A stretch of 64,000 nt of DNA, taken from positions 1,302,001 to 1,366,000 of the forward strand of contig OY969774.1 in NCBI GenBank assembly GCA_963702955.1. The letters are read 5' to 3'. Shown in pieces: positions 24,742 to 31,270 of this stretch. A model generated the notes under the pieces. The model searched no databases and was not told the origin of the DNA. It worked only from the letters and a program-made list of their open reading frames with translations. Source of the DNA: VRUE01 sp963702955. GTDB lineage: Bacteria; Actinomycetota; Thermoleophilia; Solirubrobacterales; 70-9. How positions within the stretch are numbered: the first letter of the stretch is position 1; each line of letters opens with the position of its first letter. The translations under genes and the position numbers were made by a program.

Positions 24742-24747
24742 CTTATC
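24742..24747 (-). promoter_or_regulatory. -10 box of a leaderless transcript (c-di-GMP gene)
   Basis: GATAAG on the minus strand ends 6 nt before the ATG at 24735; no Shine-Dalgarno sequence is found between them. Confidence 0.4.
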
Positions 24748-24767
24748 GACCCGACGGCGCCGTTTCT

Positions 24768-25673
24768 TTATCCGATGCCGGCCGTCCAGGCGGCGGCGAG
24801 ACCGCGGAACGGCGCGTAGGGCGCGTAGAACTCCTCGACCTCCTCGACCGTGGCGCGGCGGCCGAGCCGCGCCAGGCGTCCGACCAGCTTCAGGTAGATC
24901 AGGTCGCCGGCCGGCAGCGAGTCGGGATCGCCGCGCCCGTACAGACCGAGGCACTGGACGGTCCAGGGACCGATCTCGGGAATCGCGAGAAGGCGGGCGT
25001 CCCCGGCGGGCTCGCCGGGAGAGACCCGGCCGGCGGCGATCTGGCGGGCGACGGCGCGCAGGGCGATCGAGCGCGCCGGCGAGAGCCCGAGCTGCTCGAG
25101 TTCGGCCGGCGCCCGGCCGGCGATCGTCGCGGCGGCCGGGACATCGCGCAGCGCTTGCCGATCGGCCCCGAGGCGAGATCCCCAGCGACCGACGATGCGG
25201 CGCTGGATCAGGGCGGCGCGGCCGCTCTCGATCAGTTGCTTGACCACCGCCCAGGCGAGCGCCTCCCAGGCCCAGGGCCGGCGGCGCGGGCGCAGCCAGG
25301 GCCGCCGGCGCAGCAGCGGGCCGAGCAGCGGGTCGCGGCGGAAGGCCCGGTAGAAAGCGGCGAGGTCGTCGTCAACGCCGAGCGCGAAGCGCAGCCGCTC
25401 GATCGCCAGCTTCAACTCGGCCTGGCCGGCGGAACGGATGGGATGAGACGGCAGCGCCGGGGATGGCGTCAGCACAGCCGGATCGACCGCCTCGGCCCGG
25501 CAGAGGACCCGCTCGCCGGCCGGCTGCCAGGCGCGAACCAGCACCGGGCTTCCCTCGACCTGAAGCAGCCGCGAGACGACACCGCCGTCGACCCGCATCA
25601 CCCGGTCCTCGCCGCCGAAGGCAGGCAGGCGAAAGGGCGAGGCCGGCCGGATCTCTGCTTCGAGGCTCTTCAC
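24768..25673 (-). CDS. AlkA-like 3-methyladenine DNA glycosylase II
   Basis: A 301-residue protein of the HhH-GPD superfamily. The helix-hairpin-helix is LLAIPEIGPWTVQCLGLYG, followed by the catalytic Asp in LPAGDLIYLK (about residue 262). An N-terminal beta domain of about 100 residues precedes it, as in AlkA. It excises alkylated bases in base-excision repair. The gene overlaps a small upstream gene by four bases. An AlkZ-like glycosylase is encoded at 48.8-49.9 kb. Confidence 0.85.
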   Translation of the reverse strand: MKSLEAEIRPASPFRLPAFGGEDRVMRVDGGVVSRLLQVEGSPVLVRAWQPAGERVLCRAEAVDPAVLTPSPALPSHPIRSAGQAELKLAIERLRFALGVDDDLAAFYRAFRRDPLLGPLLRRRPWLRPRRRPWAWEALAWAVVKQLIESGRAALIQRRIVGRWGSRLGADRQALRDVPAAATIAGRAPAELEQLGLSPARSIALRAVARQIAAGRVSPGEPAGDARLLAIPEIGPWTVQCLGLYGRGDPDSLPAGDLIYLKLVGRLARLGRRATVEEVEEFYAPYAPFRGLAAAWTAGIG

Positions 25674-25936
25674 CTGCCGAGCAGGTGAACGTCCACCAGA
25701 AACGAGCGGCTGGCGACGACCTTCGGCTGGCGGTTCTTGCGCGGCAGCAGCCGCCCACCCGATTTCTTCGTTGCGGCGCTCACGGCGCGCACCGTGGCCA
25801 CCGTCGCGGCCCCGGCAAGCACCCCGCCGACTGCCGCCATCGCCGCCGTTCGCGCCTCGCCACGAAGGGCGGGCACGCTCGCAGCCTGCCGCTCCAGCAC
25901 GCGGACCCGAACCGGCTCAAGCTCAAACTCGCTCAC
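25670..25936 (-). CDS. Small protein with one hydrophobic segment, unknown
   Basis: From GTG 25936 the product is 88 residues (an upstream start would give 102). The N-terminus is acidic with many Val/Glu, a hydrophobic Ala/Val stretch lies at about 33-56, and the C-terminus is basic. Its stop overlaps the start of the AlkA-like gene (ATGA), suggesting co-translation. Family unknown; the start is uncertain. Confidence 0.5.
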   Translation of the reverse strand: MSEFELEPVRVRVLERQAASVPALRGEARTAAMAAVGGVLAGAATVATVRAVSAATKKSGGRLLPRKNRQPKVVASRSFLVDVHLLGR

Positions 25937-26023
25937 CGGCCGACTGTAAGCGATGCGATCAGCGCAATCCGACGACAAAGCCGGAAACTGCGCGCTTAAG
26001 TGGAACCCCTGCCGGGATCGCCT

Positions 26024-27154
26024 CTAAGGCGACTGAATCGTCCTCTCGTAGACCCGGTACTTCTTGACGATCTCCGCGCTCATCGCTTCGAGGCCGCGGT
26101 TCATCGCCTCGTTGGTCTCGAGGATCCAGCCCGCCTCGCCGCCTTTCTGGCGCGTGCGGGCGGCCGTGTCGAAGTGCTCGACGTAGAGGGAGGCGGCGAC
26201 CCCGGTGTGCTGGTGCTCGGGCTTGACCCCGAGGAAGCCGACGCGGACCCGGTCGCAGATGCGGTTGCGGTTCAGGTAGTGCCACCAGCCGAGCGGCAGC
26301 ACCCGTCCCTTCATCTTCTTCAGCACGATGTTGATGTCCGGCAGCGTGATCGCGATCGCGATCGTCTCGCCGTCCTTCTCGGCGACCATGAACCAGTCGC
26401 GGTTGAAGACCAGGTGCATGTCCATCGTGTAGGCGTCGAGGTCGGTCTTCGAGTAGGGGACGAAGCCCCAGTTCTGCGCCCAGGCCGCGTTGTAGATCTC
26501 GGCGAAGCCGTCCATCTCGCGCCGCAGATGGCGCCGCGACATCCTCCGGATCGTGACGCCGTGCTCCTCGCGGGCGCGCTTGTCGAGCTCGAACAGGACC
26601 GGCAGCATGTCCTCGCGGTCGCCGATCTCCAGCTCCCAGGAGTAGAGGTCCATCGCCTTCTCCAGCCCCGCCCCCTCGCAGAGGCGCTGGTAGTAGGACG
26701 GGTGCCAGGGCTGCCTGATCATCGGGTCGAGCTCGAAGCCCTCGATCAGCACCCCGCTCTCCTCGTTCATCGAGAAGTCCATCGGGCCGACCATGCGCTC
26801 GCAGCCGCGTTCGCGCAACCAGCTCTCGGCGGCGGCGAGCAGCGCCGTCATCGCCTCCTCGTCGTCCTCCAGCTCGAGGAAGCCGAACATGCCCCAGCGG
26901 CTGTCGTGGAACTCGTTGAAGGCGCGGTCAACCTGCGCCGTGGCGCGGCCGACCACCCGCTCCCCGCGCCAGGCGAGGAAGTACTCGGCCTCGCCGTGCT
27001 TGAAATACGGGTTGAGGCGGCGGTTGAGGAACAGCCGCCGCTCCAGCCTCAACGGCGGGATCCAGCGCGTGCCGGCGTGCAGACGGTACGGCAGGTCGAC
27101 GAAGCGCTTCAGCTCGCGCCGCGAGCCAACCGGGCGGATCGAAACCTCTGCCAT
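26024..27154 (-). CDS. GNAT-fold N-acetyltransferase-like protein
   Basis: A 376-residue cytoplasmic protein with two GNAT-like halves; the acetyl-CoA loop region is in the C-half near VGFLGVKPEHQHTGVAASLY. The N-half contains FLELEDDEEAMTALLAAAESWLRERG and the conserved block GPMDFSMNEESGVLIEGF seen in YghO-type proteins, which often lie next to alpha-oxoamine synthases. It is divergent from such a synthase with only 25 bp between start codons, so the two probably act together. The acyl donor and acceptor are unknown. Confidence 0.8.
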   Translation of the reverse strand: MAEVSIRPVGSRRELKRFVDLPYRLHAGTRWIPPLRLERRLFLNRRLNPYFKHGEAEYFLAWRGERVVGRATAQVDRAFNEFHDSRWGMFGFLELEDDEEAMTALLAAAESWLRERGCERMVGPMDFSMNEESGVLIEGFELDPMIRQPWHPSYYQRLCEGAGLEKAMDLYSWELEIGDREDMLPVLFELDKRAREEHGVTIRRMSRRHLRREMDGFAEIYNAAWAQNWGFVPYSKTDLDAYTMDMHLVFNRDWFMVAEKDGETIAIAITLPDINIVLKKMKGRVLPLGWWHYLNRNRICDRVRVGFLGVKPEHQHTGVAASLYVEHFDTAARTRQKGGEAGWILETNEAMNRGLEAMSAEIVKKYRVYERTIQSP

Positions 27155-27162
27155 CGGGGCGG

Positions 27163-27172
27163 AACCTACACT
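27163..27172. promoter_or_regulatory. Overlapping divergent -10 boxes in a 25-bp gap
   Basis: On the minus strand TAGGTT (27163-27168) ends 8 nt before the ATG at 27154; on the plus strand TACACT (27167-27172) ends 7 nt before the ATG at 27180. The boxes share two bases. Both transcripts would be leaderless. Confidence 0.55.
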
Positions 27173-27179
27173 TCCGGGC

Positions 27180-28439
27180 ATGAGCGATACCGCGAAGGCC
27201 CCCGTCAACGTTTTCGAGAAGGCCCGCAGCCACGACCGCCTCGAGCAGCTCGAAGCGGCCAAGCAGCACGACCTCCTCCCCTACTTCCGCCTGCTCACCT
27301 CCGAGGCCGGGCCGGTGGTCGAGATGGAGGGCCGCGAGACGATCATGCTCGGCTCCAACAACTACCTCGGGCTGACCGGGGACAGCCGGGTCAAGGGGGC
27401 GGCCCGCGACGCGCTGGAGACCTACGGCACCGGAGTCACGGGCTCGCGGCTGCTGAACGGGACGACGCCGCTGCATGTCGCGCTGGAGCGCGAGCTGGCC
27501 GAGTGGATGGGAACCGAGGAGGCGATCGTCTACACGACCGGCTACCAGGCGAACCTCGGCTGCATCGGCACGATCCTCGGCCCCGGCGACACGGTGATCT
27601 GCGACTCCGGCGACCACGCCTCGATCCTCGACGGCTGCCGCCTCGCCGGCGCCAAGCTGCGCCCCTACCGCCACAACCGCATGGACAAGCTGGAGAAGAT
27701 GCTGCAGCGCGCGGCGGAGGACGGCGGCGGCGTGCTGGTCGTCGTCAACGGCGTCTTCTCGATGGAGGGCGACGTCTGCGACCTGCCGCGAATCGTCGAG
27801 CTCTGCCGGGCGCACGGGGCGCGGCTGATGGTCAACGAGGCGCACGGGGCCGGCGTGCTCGGCGCTCGCGGCGCCGGCGTTTCCGAGCTGTTCGGCCTCG
27901 AGGACGAGGTCGACCTGCGGATGGGAACCTTCTCCAAGAGCCTCGCCTCCTGCGGCGGCTTCATCGCCGGCCCGGCCGACGTGATCGAGTACCTGCGGAT
28001 CGCCTCGCGCTCGTTCGTCTTCAGCGCCTCGGCGGTGCCGGCGGCGGTCGGCGCGGCGCTCGCGTCGCTACGGGTGATCCGCTCCGACGGGCCGCAGCTG
28101 TTCGAGGCGCTGCTCGGCAACGCCTTCTACCTTCGCGAGGGGTTGCGCGATCTGGGACTGCAGGTCGTCGAGCCGGGGACGCTGCCCGACGGCTCCGTCG
28201 CGACCACCCCGGTGGTGCCGGTGATGGTCGGCGACGACTGGCAGGCGGTGCTGCTCTGGAAGGCGCTGTTCGACGCCGGCGTCTACACCAACGTCGCGAT
28301 CCACCCGGCGGTCCCGCCCGGCGGGGCGCTGCTGCGCACCAGCCTGATGGCGACCCACGAGCGCGAGCACCTCGACCGGGCGCTGGCAACGATCTCCCGA
28401 GTGATCGAGGACTTTCCCGATCTACCCCGTCGGGGGTAG
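27180..28439 (+). CDS. PLP-dependent alpha-oxoamine synthase (BioF/KBL/serine palmitoyltransferase family)
   Basis: A 419-residue fold-type I PLP enzyme that condenses an amino acid with an acyl-CoA. The Schiff-base Lys is in GTFSKSLASCGG, and NNYLGLTG, GTGVTGSRLLNG and DHASILDG are family motifs. The long N-terminus and KAARDAL region fit the 2-amino-3-ketobutyrate ligase/SPT-like group more than biotin synthesis; no bio genes are near. Odd: the Asp that pairs with the PLP ring nitrogen (usually D[DE]AH) is Asn here (NEAHG, GTCAAC at 27831-27836), and the DGVFSM Asp is also Asn (27744-27749). Confidence 0.88.
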   Translation: MSDTAKAPVNVFEKARSHDRLEQLEAAKQHDLLPYFRLLTSEAGPVVEMEGRETIMLGSNNYLGLTGDSRVKGAARDALETYGTGVTGSRLLNGTTPLHVALERELAEWMGTEEAIVYTTGYQANLGCIGTILGPGDTVICDSGDHASILDGCRLAGAKLRPYRHNRMDKLEKMLQRAAEDGGGVLVVVNGVFSMEGDVCDLPRIVELCRAHGARLMVNEAHGAGVLGARGAGVSELFGLEDEVDLRMGTFSKSLASCGGFIAGPADVIEYLRIASRSFVFSASAVPAAVGAALASLRVIRSDGPQLFEALLGNAFYLREGLRDLGLQVVEPGTLPDGSVATTPVVPVMVGDDWQAVLLWKALFDAGVYTNVAIHPAVPPGGALLRTSLMATHEREHLDRALATISRVIEDFPDLPRRG

Positions 28440-28444
28440 TTTCG

Positions 28445-28468
28445 GCCTTGTCCAGATTCGAACAAGGC
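28445..28468 (+). terminator. Inverted repeat after the oxoamine synthase
   Basis: GCCTTGT at 28445-28451 and ACAAGGC at 28462-28468 are perfectly complementary with a 10-nt loop, six bases after the stop codon. Terminator-like, without a U-tract. Confidence 0.5.
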
Positions 28469-28529
28469 GCTCGTTTCGAGAAAAAGGTGCTCTTAGCGAA
28501 CGACCCGGGGTGACTTTTCCGACCGTGGG

Positions 28530-28559
28530 TTGACGGTCACCACCCCGACCGCATAGCTT
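28530..28559 (+). promoter_or_regulatory. Probable sigma-A promoter of the mIHF gene
   Basis: TTGACG at 28530-28535 is followed after about 17 bp by ATAGCT/TAGCTT at 28553-28559. It leaves a leader of about 120 nt before the mIHF start, so post-transcriptional control is possible, but I recognise no riboswitch. Confidence 0.5.
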
Positions 28560-28686
28560 GCCCCCTTCGCCGATCGCCGCCAGGACAGGAGGCAGCGAAG
28601 CGATAGAGCCATTGACTCTACGAGCCGCTCAGCCCGGCCGGCGCAAAGAGATAACCCAGTTTACGACCCGTAAGGGAGGAGTCCCA

Positions 28687-29046
28687 GTGGATGCTGCAGT
28701 TTCGATCGCCCCTGCCTCATCGACCGCTTCCGCAGTGCAGATCCCGCAGCACATGCAGGCCCTGGCGCGCGCCAACCGCGTCCGGCTGGCCAGAGCGGAG
28801 CTGAAGCGCTCGATCGGGCGCGGGGAGGTCAACGTGGCGGAGGTGATCCGCGACTGCCCCTGGGAAACCGAGAGCATGACCCTGGCCGAGCTGCTTACCA
28901 GCCAGCGGCGCTGGGGCCGTACCCGTGCCCGCAAGCTGCTGCAGGCGCTGGCGCTTAGCGAGAACAAGCGGCTGGGGACGTTGACGCCGCGTCAGCGGGC
29001 GCTGCTCGCCAGCGCATTGAACGGGCAGGGCGCCGGTCTGGTCTAG
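28687..29046 (+). CDS. mihF: Actinobacterial integration host factor mIHF
   Basis: A 119-residue nucleoid protein. The conserved core runs from RVRLARAELKRSIGRGEVNV to the end, with TLAELLTSQRRWGRTRARKLL and RLGTLTPRQRALLASAL, matching mIHF helix-two-turn-helix proteins that bend DNA and are essential in mycobacteria. The start is GTG 28687, five bases after AAGGGAGGAG; longer frames have no ribosome site. An N-terminal tail of about 30 residues precedes the core. Its end overlaps a convergent gene by four bases. Confidence 0.92.
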   Translation: MDAAVSIAPASSTASAVQIPQHMQALARANRVRLARAELKRSIGRGEVNVAEVIRDCPWETESMTLAELLTSQRRWGRTRARKLLQALALSENKRLGTLTPRQRALLASALNGQGAGLV

Positions 29047-29450
29047 CGGAATAGCCCTCCGGCCTTGAAGGAGAGTCCGCCGGAGGCTTTTTGGAAGGCG
29101 CGCCTGAAGAGGTAGAAGGAAGCAGCGAAGACCACTGCGCCGGCGGCAAGGCAGACGGCGAGGATCTGGCCGCCCAGGTAGAAGAGGCCGGCGGTGACGA
29201 GGATGAAGAGGGTTCCGGCGAGCAGGGTGGTGTGTGAGCGGTAACCGGCGAAGTGCTCGCCGGCTGCGACCTCTAGCCCGCCCAGGCCCGCGAGGACCAC
29301 TCCGACTCCGAGCAGAGTGGGGCTCTTGCCGAAGAACCCGATCGCCAGCGTCACGATCCCGGCGAGGATCGCCAGCTCGGCGAGCGGGAAGGAGCCCCAG
29401 GGCGCCGGCGGGCGCTCGTCGGCCTTACGCCTCTCGCTCAACGGCCGCAA
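29043..29450 (-). CDS. Four-helix membrane protein, unknown
   Basis: A 135-residue protein with four hydrophobic segments (about 24-42, 46-63, 75-94, 98-115) and a basic N-terminus. No motif or family recognised. It follows the next gene with a 26-nt overlap, so the two are probably co-transcribed, and it is convergent with mIHF. Confidence 0.6.
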   Translation of the reverse strand: MRPLSERRKADERPPAPWGSFPLAELAILAGIVTLAIGFFGKSPTLLGVGVVLAGLGGLEVAAGEHFAGYRSHTTLLAGTLFILVTAGLFYLGGQILAVCLAAGAVVFAASFYLFRRAFQKASGGLSFKAGGLFR

Positions 29451-29925
29451 GCCGCCCGGGTAACGGGCATCCGGAGGAGACCTTGACCCGCCACCAGCCC
29501 ATCAGCATCCCGAGCGGGCCGAGCCGCGGTCGCGAGTGCCAGTGGCCGCAGCCGGGCTGACCGACGTCGGCGCGCGAGATTCGCAGCCACTTGAAGTCCT
29601 GCGGGGCGTCGAGCATCCGCTCCAGCAGCTCGCGGTTGCCGGTCTCCAGCTCCTCGCGCTCGCGCAGGGCGGCGCGGGCGGCGCCGACGCGGCTCGCGAG
29701 CGCGTCGCGCACCGCCTCCAGGTCGCCGAGCCCGAGGGCGCGCGGTCCGGGTCCGGCCGCCGGCACGGCGGCGTCGATCTCGATCCGGGGGAAGGCCTCG
29801 GCGACGAGAGCGGAGAGCTGCCGCTCGAGCCGGCCGATCTGGCGCCGCAGCTCGACACGGGCCGCTCGCTCGTCGCCGCCGACGCGGATCTCGGTCCGGA
29901 TGTCTCGGTCCAGCAGATGCGGCAT
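29425..29925 (-). CDS. Conserved-looking cytoplasmic protein of unknown function
   Basis: A 166-residue protein from the ATG at 29925 (upstream extension possible). The N-half is a long charged helix with repeated Leu spacing, a likely coiled coil (about 15-100). The C-terminal 50 residues have Trp, Cys and Gly residues in a compact pattern (FKWLRISRADVGQPGCGHWH, then GMLMGWWRVKVSSGCP), which looks conserved and functional. I do not recognise the family. It lies downstream of the B3/4 gene on the same strand. Confidence 0.6.
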   Translation of the reverse strand: MPHLLDRDIRTEIRVGGDERAARVELRRQIGRLERQLSALVAEAFPRIEIDAAVPAAGPGPRALGLGDLEAVRDALASRVGAARAALREREELETGNRELLERMLDAPQDFKWLRISRADVGQPGCGHWHSRPRLGPLGMLMGWWRVKVSSGCPLPGRLAAVEREA

Positions 29926-29945
29926 AACCCGCCCCCGAGTGTAGA

Positions 29946-30617
29946 TCACGCGGTCTCGAGAGTTGCGGCGACCATCCACAGCGCCTCGTCGACGGCGATC
30001 TGCGGCACGCCGTGAACCTGGATCGCGGCGATCGCGATCCTGCGGGTGCCCTTGCCGACCTCGTGACCCTCGCCGGTCGCGCCGAAGAGCAGGCCGACCG
30101 GAGCCCGCTCGTCGGCGATCGTCAGCGTCCCCTGCGACAGCTCCCCCGGCCTGCCCGGCAGCGACTCTCCCGGCGCCGAGTCGCGAATGCAGAGTCCCCC
30201 CCGCAGCTGCTCGGCGTCGAAGGGGCGCAGCGCGATCCCGGTCTCGATCGTGGCGATCGTGATCGCGTCGCGCGGCAGGCCGCGGCTGACGAAGCCGCCG
30301 TCCTGGAGGCGGTCGAGGGCGAGCTGCTCGACCGGGGTGCGGTTGCGGTCGGGGTCGAGGCCGATCTGGCGGAAGAAGACGCGGTAGGCCCAGGGGATCG
30401 GCCGTTCGCGCATGTGGATCGCGTGGGCGCCGTAGAAGCGGTCGGAGAGATCGCGCAGACGGCGGCCGACCGCCTGCGGGCTGCGGCCGGGCCGCCCGTC
30501 GACCTCGACCCAGGAGATGCCGAGGCCGGGGAACTCGGCGGCCAAGTGCGGCGCCACCCGACCCGGCTGCGGAGCCGGCTCCCAGCCGACTTCCGACCCC
30601 CTCGCCTCGGCGGCCAT
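29946..30617 (-). CDS. B3/B4 tRNA-binding-domain protein
   Basis: A 223-residue protein made of a single B3/4 domain, the fold found in phenylalanyl-tRNA synthetase beta chains. Signs are RRLRDLSDRFYGA, the central IPWAYRVFFRQIGLDPDRNRTP and a GTLTIADE/GATGEGH region near the end. Stand-alone copies are thought to edit mischarged tRNA or bind amino acids; the activity is unproven. Its start overlaps the thioredoxin-fold gene by one base (TGATG), joining it to the lipid-transport operon, an odd partner. Confidence 0.75.
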   Translation of the reverse strand: MAAEARGSEVGWEPAPQPGRVAPHLAAEFPGLGISWVEVDGRPGRSPQAVGRRLRDLSDRFYGAHAIHMRERPIPWAYRVFFRQIGLDPDRNRTPVEQLALDRLQDGGFVSRGLPRDAITIATIETGIALRPFDAEQLRGGLCIRDSAPGESLPGRPGELSQGTLTIADERAPVGLLFGATGEGHEVGKGTRRIAIAAIQVHGVPQIAVDEALWMVAATLETA

Positions 30618-31270
30618 CAGCCCGCTTCCACCGCCCGGGTCGCGCTCAGCAGGCGTTCGACCCGGGCGCTGAGGCCGCCCACGTCGAGGTTGCCGATGCT
30701 GGCGCTCTGCAGGATGCCGCCGGGGTAGGCGTAGGCGAAGGTGGGGCAGCCGCCGACCCGGTACAGCCCGGAGACCGCGCCGTCGCGGTCATAGCCGACC
30801 GGCATCCTCCAGCGGTGGCCGCGGATCAGTTCGCGAACGGTGTCGCGATCGTCGCGCACGTCCAGCGAGAGGAAGTTCACCCGCCCACGGTAGCGCGCGT
30901 AGACGCGGCTGACCACGTCCTGTTGGCCGACGCAGTCGCCGCCTTTGCTGAACCAGAACGAGATCACCGCGGGACGGTCGAAGAGGTCGCAGACGCGGAT
31001 CGCGCCCTTCGTGCGCAGCTCGCAGGCAGGCGTGCGATGCGCGTCGGCCGGGCAGGGCAGCGCCGAGCTTTCGCAGTCGTCCTGGGCGATGTTGGCGTCG
31101 CCTTCGAGCTTGCCGGCGGCGGCCGGCACCGCGAACTCCGGCAGCGGCCAGCGCGGCGGCTGGTCTTCGAGCCCCAGCGTGTGTTCTTCATGGCCGATGC
31201 CGTGGATCACCGCGACGACCACCACCGCGAGGAAGATCAGGCCGACCATGATCGAGTAGCGGTCCCTCAC
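30617..31270 (-). CDS. Membrane-anchored thioredoxin-fold protein (TlpA-like)
   Basis: A 217-residue protein: an N-terminal membrane anchor (about 8-26), a spacer with paired cysteines (about 67-94), then a thioredoxin-like domain from about residue 97. The usual CxxC active site is not clear: VISFWFSKGGDCVGQQD has a single Cys, and a second lies in VGGCPTFAYAY at the cis-Pro loop. It may act as a disulfide carrier or a non-redox chaperone outside the membrane. It overlaps the RND gene by four bases. Confidence 0.78.
   Translation of the reverse strand: MRDRYSIMVGLIFLAVVVVAVIHGIGHEEHTLGLEDQPPRWPLPEFAVPAAAGKLEGDANIAQDDCESSALPCPADAHRTPACELRTKGAIRVCDLFDRPAVISFWFSKGGDCVGQQDVVSRVYARYRGRVNFLSLDVRDDRDTVRELIRGHRWRMPVGYDRDGAVSGLYRVGGCPTFAYAYPGGILQSASIGNLDVGGLSARVERLLSATRAVEAG

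Noticed and set aside
28445..28468. Possible tRNA T-arm (GTTCGAATC on the minus strand)
   Set aside because: The flanking bases do not pair as a T-stem and no acceptor, D or anticodon arms are found; it is a simple inverted repeat.
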